Part shown: positions 30,301 to 38,112 of the stretch, piece by piece | Layout: each line of letters opens with the position of its first letter | How positions within the stretch are numbered: the stretch's first letter is position 1 | DNA from: Planctomycetota bacterium | GTDB taxonomy: Bacteria; Planctomycetota; UBA8108; UBA1146 | Direction: 5' to 3' | Assembly (NCBI GenBank): GCA_013911165.1 | Contig: JACETR010000010.1 | Location: 1 to 54,142, forward strand | Length of the DNA stretch: 54,142 nucleotides | Program-made: the position numbers and the translations under genes | Notes under the pieces: model-generated | Told to the model about the DNA's origin: nothing | Databases searched by the model: none | The model's input: the letters and a program-made list of their open reading frames with translations, nothing else

Positions 30301-31074
30301 GATCAAACCCCTCAGGGTGTTTCTCCAACTGAGCCTGAAGTTGAGTGACTTCTGTTCAAACTCCAACTGATCCACATCCCAGGCGGCGAGAACAGTACTG
30401 ACATGCTTGAACCGGTCGCGATCCTCAACGTAACGACGCGCCTTGCCCGCCTGCATCTTCAGGCTGCGAATTCTGCGCTCGATCTCAGACAATTGGTCGG
30501 TAACCCGGGTGAGTTCCCGCTCAGACCGATCAAGCCTGTTGGTCGTTTCAGATCTCTGCTTGCGGAAACTGGAGATTCCCGCAGCTTCCTCAAAAATTTT
30601 GCGCCGCTCCTGGGCATTGGCATTCAGGAACGAGTCCACTTGGCCCTGCCCGAGGACCGAATAGCCATCTGCGCCGATTCCAGTATTGGAGAAGACGGCC
30701 AGAATATCTTTCAGGCGGCAGGACTTGCGATTGATCTCATAGTCACTGTTGCCATCACGGGTCAGGATTCGACTGATCTCCACCTCGGCAGTATCGATGG
30801 GAAGGGTCTTTGACTCATTGTCAAAAACCAGTCGAACCTCTGCTCTGGAGAGGGCCGGTCGATGGGTCGTCCCCTTGAAGATGACATCGAGCATCTCACT
30901 GCCGCGAAGTCCTTTCGCGGAACGCTCTCCCAAAACCCAGCGAAAGGCGTCCACCACATTTGATTTACCACAACCGTTGGGACCTACCACTGCACTGGTG
31001 CCGGGGTCAAAATCAAACTGCACCGGATCCGCAAAGGATTTGAAACCGGAGAGGTGAATGCTCTTCAAATACAA
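27388..31074 (-). CDS. smc: Chromosome segregation protein SMC
   Basis: [50 protein letters not shown]; long coiled coil with hinge; [40 protein letters not shown]. Confidence 0.95.
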   Translation of the reverse strand: [1228 protein letters not shown]

Positions 31075-31091
31075 CGGTTGTCTCCTCGGAC

Positions 31092-32390
31092 TTACAGAGT
31101 CCGGTCTCCTGAGGGTTGGAGAATCTGCGGGGGAGCGGCCAGCAACTGGAGAAGTTCTCCCAGTCGCTCCCAGCCTCCACCACGACGACGGGATATCCTG
31201 TCGACCAGTCGCTTCAGATCCCGTCTTCCACGGTCGACTATCATCGACTCCAAAGCGATCACTGGAAGCGATTCCAATTCATGAAAATTACGCTGGATGT
31301 ATTCTACGGAAGGTCTGGGGAAATCCTGCTCCCGGGCCCACCAGACCGGTTCACCGGCGGCTCGAAGATCGAGCCAATCCTGACGCCACGGCGGATCAGC
31401 CCCCAACTCCAGAATCAGATCAAAACTCCTCATGCGCTGTTCGAGAACGAGGACCACTTCCGGGTCCGCCGGCAACTCCCCCGCCACGATTCTTGGTCGA
31501 GGGGCTTCTGAACTGTGCAAGTCGGGCGGAGAAGCGGCTCTGAGAGCCCTGGCGATGACTGGCCTCAGGGGAACCGGGATCTCTCTGGGCAATCGGAGGA
31601 TCAACTCCTGGGCACCGGGCTTTCTGCTGCAACGGTGGAGGAAATCGGCAAACCAGTCCTCCTGGGACGGATCTCCAAAAAGATCTCCCGGGCGAGGATC
31701 CGCCACGGGTGAAAATTCCCATCGGACACGAGGACCGGGAATCATCCCATCGAGAAAACCGCGGATGCGCTCGCTCAATCTTACCCAGCGGATCCACGCT
31801 TCATCCTGAGGAATCTCGAGAGGGCCTTCGAGGACCCCACCGATGGTCAACTCAGCACTGACCCAATCCAACTCGCGCATCACCGCCTCGGCGATGGAAT
31901 CGACACGATCCCGTTTTTCGAAGAGACTTCCCAACTCGATGTGTCGGCGCAAAAACCGGAACGGTTCGATGGGACGCAAGCCATCATGAAGAGGCCAGTT
32001 CTGGGAAAGGAACGATCTGGAAAAGAAGGACTCCAACTGACGCGGATGTTGGAAATCAGTCAGGTGACGAGTCATTTCTGCAAGCAACAAACCCGGAACC
32101 AATTGATCCCCCGAGTAGCAGACCAACTCTTCAAACTGATCGGCCCACTCCTGAAGCCCGGTCTCCTTGCACGCCTCTGCAAGGGGCTCAACAAATTCGT
32201 GACTCTGCCAATCGACCGCAGCGATTCCGATCTCGTCGATGACGTGATCGATCACCCGGTCTGCCGTCGAAATCTCGCCGGCAATCGACAGGGAAGACTG
32301 CAGAATCTCACCGGGGTCGATCACTGTTGCCAGCATCTTGCGCAGTCTCAATTCCAGTTTCTGTCTTTTGACCGAATCAGCTTTGGACAT
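31092..32390 (-). CDS. Hypothetical protein, no recognised family
   Basis: 432-aa ORF in a same-strand cluster, overlapping the end of nrdR by 14 nt; coding-like composition. Confidence 0.65.
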   Translation of the reverse strand: MSKADSVKRQKLELRLRKMLATVIDPGEILQSSLSIAGEISTADRVIDHVIDEIGIAAVDWQSHEFVEPLAEACKETGLQEWADQFEELVCYSGDQLVPGLLLAEMTRHLTDFQHPRQLESFFSRSFLSQNWPLHDGLRPIEPFRFLRRHIELGSLFEKRDRVDSIAEAVMRELDWVSAELTIGGVLEGPLEIPQDEAWIRWVRLSERIRGFLDGMIPGPRVRWEFSPVADPRPGDLFGDPSQEDWFADFLHRCSRKPGAQELILRLPREIPVPLRPVIARALRAASPPDLHSSEAPRPRIVAGELPADPEVVLVLEQRMRSFDLILELGADPPWRQDWLDLRAAGEPVWWAREQDFPRPSVEYIQRNFHELESLPVIALESMIVDRGRRDLKRLVDRISRRRGGGWERLGELLQLLAAPPQILQPSGDRTL

Positions 32391-32853
32391 CCGGTTTTCT
32401 TTCCTTACCGACCAGCCGGGTCAATTCATTGAGGAATTCTGTCACGTCAGCAAACTCCTGGTAAACCGAAGCAAACCTCACATAAGCCACAGAATCGAGT
32501 TTCCGGAGGTGTTCGATGACGATTTCGCCAATGAACCCCGAGGGAACCTCCTGATCGAATTCCTCACGAAGACGCTTTTCGACCTCGTCGACGATGGATT
32601 CCATTCTTTCGACGGAAATCCGTCGCTTCTGGCAAGCGGTCATGATGCCGTCCAGAACCTTGGCCCGATTGAAGGGTTCCCTGCGCATGTCTTTCTTGAC
32701 GACCATGCGGGGAGTCTCCTCAATACGCTCGTAACTGGTGAATCGTTTGTTGCAACCCTGGCATTCCCTGCGCCGGCGAACGGCCAGACCATCCGAGCTG
32801 GACCGGGAGTCAACGACCCTGTCTTTTTCAGATCCGCAACTGGGACAGCGCAT
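32377..32853 (-). CDS. nrdR: Transcriptional repressor NrdR
   Basis: MRCPSCGSEKDRVVDSRSSSDGLAVRRRRECQGCNKRFTSYERIEETPRMVVKKD: zinc ribbon and ATP-cone. Confidence 0.95.
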   Translation of the reverse strand: MRCPSCGSEKDRVVDSRSSSDGLAVRRRRECQGCNKRFTSYERIEETPRMVVKKDMRREPFNRAKVLDGIMTACQKRRISVERMESIVDEVEKRLREEFDQEVPSGFIGEIVIEHLRKLDSVAYVRFASVYQEFADVTEFLNELTRLVGKERKPDVQS

Positions 32854-32993
32854 CGGTTCATTTCCTTCATTTTTGGCCGCTGGCAGGAATGGGGCACCGA
32901 CCTTTTCCCCAAAAAACGGGTCGGTGAAATATCTGGATACATCTTACTCCACAGATGGGGGTCGCTCAACGTGCCCCCAAAAAGGAGATGGAC

Positions 32994-34358
32994 CTACTTG
33001 CCCAGACAGAAGCGGGCAAAGATCCGATCGAGAACGTCTTCCGGAGTGGTTTCACCACTGATCTCGGAGAGTTGATGCAAGGCATCGCGCAAGTCTGCGA
33101 CCAGCAATTCAGGGCCGGCCATCGAATCATGACAGCGATGGAGAGCCTCGATACAGGCCTCAAGGAGATGTCTTTGCCGACGAGTGAAACGAAGGGCATC
33201 TCCCCGAATCTGACCGGGTCTTTGCCTCACCTGAAGAAACAGTTCGCCGGTCAGTTTTTCCACTCCATCCGAGGTGATAGAGCTGACCTGAAGGATGCCC
33301 TCAGGAACGTCGGGGGTTTCCTCATGACAGTCCGAATGGGTCCAGACCGGAATCACCCTGGGAAGCCAATCTTGCGGAATCCGTTCCCGTTCCTGTCGCC
33401 ACTCCCCTGCCCCCCGACGGCCGTCGAAAACCCAGAGGATGCGGTCGTCTCCGCTCAACAGTTCCCGGGCCCTTTCGAGGGCCAGTTGCTCTACTGAACC
33501 ACCGGCCTCCCTTTCACCAGGCAAATCAAGCAACTCAACTGTCTCTCCCCCCGATTTCAGGGCACCACGAATGACATCCGTCGTGGTTCCTTCCTGATCC
33601 GACGTAATCGCCAACGGCTTGCCGACCAGAGCGTTCAGGAGAGAGGATTTGCCCGCATTCGGTTTTCCCCAAAGGAGCACTCTCGGGAGATCCGGCCCCT
33701 GGGCGGGCCAATGCCGACGCTGAAGGAGCGCTCTCAGATCTTCCTGAATCGGTCCCAGCCAACGATTCAACTCTTCTTCACCGGGTGGCTCGACCTCCTG
33801 CTCCGAAAAATCGAGTCCCGCTTCCAATTCTGCGACCACGTCTACCAGCCGATCAGAGAGTTGGCGGATCTGCCGAGCCAGATCCCCCTCCAACACTCGT
33901 CTGGCGGCACTCAATGCAGCCTGATCCTCTGCCTCAATCACGGTCAGGACCGATTCCGCACGACTGAGATCGATCTGGCCATTCATGAAGGATCGCCGTG
34001 TAAACTCACCCGGCGTTGCCAATCTCACACCGGCGGATTGCACCAGTTTCATGACACCTTCAAGGATGGGATCGGAACCGGGGAAATAAACTTCGACCGA
34101 TTCATTTCCCGTCCAGGACTCACCTTGTGCCCAGGCGACAGCCAATGCCGGAACAGCAGGAAAATTCAGTTTCCAGGGAAGGCAGACTTCGATGGGCTTC
34201 CGTATCGGCAACGACTCTGGAGGTGAGCCGCTCTTTTCCAGATAATCGAGAAAGGCCCGGTGAGCCCCCTCACCATCGATTCTCAGAATCACCGCCGCGG
34301 CAGGGGGCGGAGGACTGGCCAATGCCAGAATCACTTCCTCGGATCCCACCGCAGCCAT
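32994..34358 (-). CDS. mnmE: tRNA uridine-5-carboxymethylaminomethyl modification GTPase MnmE (divergent G domain)
   Basis: N-terminal folate-binding-like domain (ATPGEFTRRSFMNGQIDLSRAESV), GKPNAGKSSLLNAL, C-terminal ILDRIFARFCLGK-type ending; adjacent to yidC. Confidence 0.88.
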   Translation of the reverse strand: MAAVGSEEVILALASPPPPAAAVILRIDGEGAHRAFLDYLEKSGSPPESLPIRKPIEVCLPWKLNFPAVPALAVAWAQGESWTGNESVEVYFPGSDPILEGVMKLVQSAGVRLATPGEFTRRSFMNGQIDLSRAESVLTVIEAEDQAALSAARRVLEGDLARQIRQLSDRLVDVVAELEAGLDFSEQEVEPPGEEELNRWLGPIQEDLRALLQRRHWPAQGPDLPRVLLWGKPNAGKSSLLNALVGKPLAITSDQEGTTTDVIRGALKSGGETVELLDLPGEREAGGSVEQLALERARELLSGDDRILWVFDGRRGAGEWRQERERIPQDWLPRVIPVWTHSDCHEETPDVPEGILQVSSITSDGVEKLTGELFLQVRQRPGQIRGDALRFTRRQRHLLEACIEALHRCHDSMAGPELLVADLRDALHQLSEISGETTPEDVLDRIFARFCLGK

Positions 34359-34366
34359 GGGCGTCT

Positions 34367-36229
34367 TCAGGATTTCTTTTTACCGGGACGTCCCGGCCCC
34401 TTGGGTGGAGCAGGTGTCGCCGGACCGGAAGGAACCGCAACCTGGGGGACACCGGGAGTGATGCCGGCCGCAGCCAACTCCTTACGGATCAACTTCTGTT
34501 CACCGATTCCCACCAGAGCTGAAATGATGAAGTAGATCAGCAGACCCGAGGCAAAGGAGTAAAAGATGAAACCGAAGGCAATCATCATGAAGGTCATCAT
34601 CTTTTGTTGTGCCTTTACCTGGGGGTCATCGGATTTCGGCATCATTCGCTGGTTGATCAGGGTGACCACCACATAAATCAATGGCAGCAAGTTGAACCAA
34701 TCACCCAACAAGGGCAGGGCAAAAGGCATCTGGAAAAGCATATCCGGTTGGGTGAGATCGCCGATCCACAAGAACGCAGTCTGACGCAGCTCGATGGCCA
34801 CCGAGAAGGTATTGATCAGAGCAATCCAGATCGGCAGCTGCAGGAAAATGAAAAGACAACCGCCAAACATCGCTGCAGGATTGACCCCTTCCTGCTTGAA
34901 CAACTCCTGCGTCTTGCGGTGCATCGTCGTCGGATCATTTTTGAAACGCTCACGAATCTCATCCATCTGGGGTTTGATTCGGGCCATTCCCTGCTGCTGC
35001 ACCTGCATTTGTCTCTGGTTGCGCTTGTTCACAGGGTGGAGAACCGCACGAATGACAAAGGTCAAGGCTATGATAGCCAGGCCCCAGGATCCAAAAATCG
35101 AATCGAAGAAGCGCAGCAAGGCGAGGAAGGGACGACACAGCCAGCCGAAGAAACCGTAGTCGATCAACTGCATCGCATCCCAGCTGGCATTTTGCGAAAG
35201 CACTTCAGGATCTTTGGGCCCCATGAAAACGGCGTAACTGTGGTCTGCTGTGGGATCGATCAGACGATTGAAACCCACCCTCAAGGGCCAACCCTGCAAA
35301 CCGTCATCTGCATATTGGTTGAAGAGGGCTTCGTCGACTCCGGGTTCCTTGCCACGAATCACCAGTGAACCGGTTTCCCGCTCTCCGAGAGGACGGATCA
35401 CTTGGGCGAAGTAGGTACTTTCCAGTCCACCCCATGCGATGTTGCTCTTACGCTGCTCACCGCCTTCAAGAGCATCCACCGACTCATGAACCGCTTCCTT
35501 GATCGATCCATCCTGATTGCGTTGTGCGGCCACCCATTGGTTGGGATACGCCGTCGCACGACCGGAGGATTCGAAACGGATCCGTTCCGCTCCAAGGATT
35601 TCGTAATAGAGCTCATTTGTTGTCGCCCAGTTTCCGAGGAACTCCACTTTGGAGGTCAGTTCATAGCCCTCGGCAGGAAGGGTAATGGAGTGAACCACCT
35701 GACGCTCTGCATCAATGGCCGTCTGAAAGCGAACACTGCCGGCATCCTCAGCGACCACTTCCCAGTTCACCCGGGACAGGTCCAACTGCATCGATGGGAT
35801 TCGGAGGCCGAGCGCACCAGCGGATTTCAAAGCGGGTGAGAGCAACGCGAGAGGTTCCTGGTCCTCGAGACTTTCCTTGTATTCGGGCAAACGTACTTCG
35901 GTCAGCAATGCTCCCCGGCTGCTCAGAACCAGATCCAGCATTCCATTGGTCAGGGAGACTGTTTTGACCTCCGCAGGGGGTTGAACCGGGACAGAGAGGG
36001 TCGTCGTTGAATCAGTATTCCCCTGAGTAGCTCCGCTCCCCTGTGGGGGAACATTCCCTGCTGCCTCAGATCCCTGAAGATCTCCTGCGACCTGTTCAGT
36101 TGTCCCGGTGGGAATTGTGACAGGCTCATTGCCACCTGGGCCCTGTTCTGGCGGGGCCATGAAAAGATTCATGTAAAGGATTGAGATAGCAAAACAGACG
36201 AGCAACGCCTGAAAGGTTCTTTTATCCAT
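34367..36229 (-). CDS. yidC: Membrane protein insertase YidC
   Basis: MDKRTFQALLVCFAISILYMNLFM, periplasmic domain, YGFFGWLCRPFLALLRFFDSIFGSWGLAIIALTFVIRAVLHPVNKRNQRQM, C-terminal TM core. Confidence 0.95.
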   Translation of the reverse strand: MDKRTFQALLVCFAISILYMNLFMAPPEQGPGGNEPVTIPTGTTEQVAGDLQGSEAAGNVPPQGSGATQGNTDSTTTLSVPVQPPAEVKTVSLTNGMLDLVLSSRGALLTEVRLPEYKESLEDQEPLALLSPALKSAGALGLRIPSMQLDLSRVNWEVVAEDAGSVRFQTAIDAERQVVHSITLPAEGYELTSKVEFLGNWATTNELYYEILGAERIRFESSGRATAYPNQWVAAQRNQDGSIKEAVHESVDALEGGEQRKSNIAWGGLESTYFAQVIRPLGERETGSLVIRGKEPGVDEALFNQYADDGLQGWPLRVGFNRLIDPTADHSYAVFMGPKDPEVLSQNASWDAMQLIDYGFFGWLCRPFLALLRFFDSIFGSWGLAIIALTFVIRAVLHPVNKRNQRQMQVQQQGMARIKPQMDEIRERFKNDPTTMHRKTQELFKQEGVNPAAMFGGCLFIFLQLPIWIALINTFSVAIELRQTAFLWIGDLTQPDMLFQMPFALPLLGDWFNLLPLIYVVVTLINQRMMPKSDDPQVKAQQKMMTFMMIAFGFIFYSFASGLLIYFIISALVGIGEQKLIRKELAAAGITPGVPQVAVPSGPATPAPPKGPGRPGKKKS

Positions 36230-36242
36230 CGGTGATGATTCC

Positions 36243-36998
36243 TCAGCGGCCTTCGACGAGGCGAAGGGCCAGATTTTCAGGCAAGGGAGTTGCTCGGAAA
36301 CGCTTCACGGTTTCCTCAATCGGGTATTCAACCCGGCGAAACTGCACCTTGTTTTCTTCAATGATGACGTAACTGCTGCGAGGATCCCCATCCCGTGGTT
36401 GCCCTACTGAGCCCACATTGATCACTGATTTTCCGGTTCCACAAATATGGATGCCATCTTCGAGTTGATCGGGGCTGATGAAACGGGGTCCATCGACAAA
36501 CACACCCGCAACATGAGTGTGACCAACAAAAGCGGTGTGAGTGGGGAAGCTGTCAAAAATTGACTCCACCTTGGCAGGATCTTCCGTGCAATCCTGAACA
36601 AAGAGGTATTCCCTCGTCGGCTCCCGGGGAGTCCCATGAGCCAAAAACACATCCCCAAGTGTGTGACTGACCTTCATCGAATCGAGGATCTGCCACAGAA
36701 CCCCATTTTCTTCCCGGGAGTATTCGGGACTCATCAACTGTTGCTTGGTCCATTCGACGGCGGCGCGCGCTCTGGGGTTGAATCCGATCGGATCGAAAAG
36801 CACGGCCTCCTCATGATTGCCCATCAGGTTAACACTGAAGTCTTTGCACATGAGCAAGCATTCACGGGGATCCGGACCGTAGCCGATGATGTCACCCAAC
36901 CCGACGATTTGCTCGACCCCTTGGGAGGAACAATCTTCAAGTACCGCTCTCATCGCGGCGAGATTGGCGTGAACATCGCTGATGATTGCCGTCTTCAG
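36243..36998 (-). CDS. Metallophosphoesterase (YfcE/ApaH-type calcineurin-like)
   Basis: LKTAIISDVHANLAAMRAVLEDC...VGLGDIIGYGPDPRECL...LMGNHEEAV...GHTHVAG. ORF opens at 37292, but homology begins at 36998 (CTG preceded by AGGAGG). Confidence 0.85.
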   Translation of the reverse strand: MKTAIISDVHANLAAMRAVLEDCSSQGVEQIVGLGDIIGYGPDPRECLLMCKDFSVNLMGNHEEAVLFDPIGFNPRARAAVEWTKQQLMSPEYSREENGVLWQILDSMKVSHTLGDVFLAHGTPREPTREYLFVQDCTEDPAKVESIFDSFPTHTAFVGHTHVAGVFVDGPRFISPDQLEDGIHICGTGKSVINVGSVGQPRDGDPRSSYVIIEENKVQFRRVEYPIEETVKRFRATPLPENLALRLVEGR

Positions 36999-37215
36999 TT
37001 GCGGCCTCCTGATCCGGGGTACACATCGGGAAGGGAGTCCCTGGGCCCTTCCCGTACAGCTTCTGGAAACTGATCCAACGTGAATCGGATGATGATTGAA
37101 ACTGAACGGGGATGGTAACCGGATCCGGGCTTGATTCCAGCAAAGGCATGGGATCACCCAATACCGGCAAGACGCTTTATTCCGCTGTTTATCGGCTGAA
37201 TTCCGGACCAGAGCC

Positions 37216-38007
37216 TCACGGCTCGTTCGGATCGTCTGTGGGATCGACTGTGGGATCGACTGTGTGAAACGGCCCCTCTTCGCCGGAACCACTCCAGGGG
37301 CCCATGGCTGACTCTCTCAGGGAACACCAATCTCCACGTCCACAAATCACATGATCGAGAACCGGAATCCCCAGCCATTGACCACAACGATACAACCTGT
37401 GAGTGACACGCAAATCCTCTGCGGACGGATCCGGATCTCCCGAAGGGTGATTATGCGCCAGAATCACTGCGGCCGCCGAGTGAATCACTGCAGGTCTGAA
37501 GACTTCCCTGGGATGAACGATACTTGCAGTCAGGGAGCCGATGCTGATCACACAGTCCCGGATCAATCGGTGACGGATATCCAACAGCAAAAGACAAAAA
37601 TGCTCTCTGGTCTCCCCCGACCAGAGGCGAGCCAGATGATCGTGGACCTGCCTCGATGATCGAAAAGGCTCCCGGGATTTCCATGTCCCCTGCTGACTGC
37701 GACGCCCCACTTCATGGGCAGCCAGAATCCTCAATGCCAGTGACGGTCCAACCCCTGCAAGGGATTGCAATCTTGCAGGAGTCTCAAGGCGAGCAGCATC
37801 AAAAAGATCAAACAGAGAAAAATCACTGCAGAAAGAACTCACACTGCAGGGAAAGTCCGTATCAAAGGTCTCAGTGACGCCACACTTATCGACAGTGGAA
37901 TGCCTCCCTCCCTGGACCGACTCCAGCTTTCCCTCCAAAGCCTGACGAAGACACGTCTCTGAAAGTTGGGACCAATCCCTCACCCTTGACTCGTCCATGG
38001 ATCCCAT
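37216..38007 (-). CDS. RadC-family JAB-domain protein
   Basis: HhH-like LQSLAGVGPSLALRILAAHE and JAMM motif SAAAVILAHNHPSGDPDPSAEDLRVTHRL...GIPVLDHVICG. Confidence 0.88.
   Translation of the reverse strand: MGSMDESRVRDWSQLSETCLRQALEGKLESVQGGRHSTVDKCGVTETFDTDFPCSVSSFCSDFSLFDLFDAARLETPARLQSLAGVGPSLALRILAAHEVGRRSQQGTWKSREPFRSSRQVHDHLARLWSGETREHFCLLLLDIRHRLIRDCVISIGSLTASIVHPREVFRPAVIHSAAAVILAHNHPSGDPDPSAEDLRVTHRLYRCGQWLGIPVLDHVICGRGDWCSLRESAMGPWSGSGEEGPFHTVDPTVDPTDDPNEP
37229..37264. repeat. Three tandem 12-nt units GGATCGWCTGTG
   Basis: ggatcgtctgtg ggatcgactgtg ggatcgactgtg; encodes the RadC C-terminal STVDPTVDPTDDP. Confidence 0.85.
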
Positions 38008-38046
38008 ACTTCACCTCGCTCCCCAACAGACACAGCCTGTTAGGTA

Positions 38047-38087
38047 TAAAAAAATGCCCGTGCCCCCGAAAACAGGGGCACGGGCAT
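38047..38087 (-). terminator. Rho-independent terminator of the 38-43 kb gene
   Basis: Minus strand: ATGCCCGTGCCCC-TGTTTTCG-GGGGCACGGGCAT-TTTTTTT. Confidence 0.85.
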
Positions 38088-38112
38088 CCAATGGACCGGA
38101 ACAGGTTCGGGG

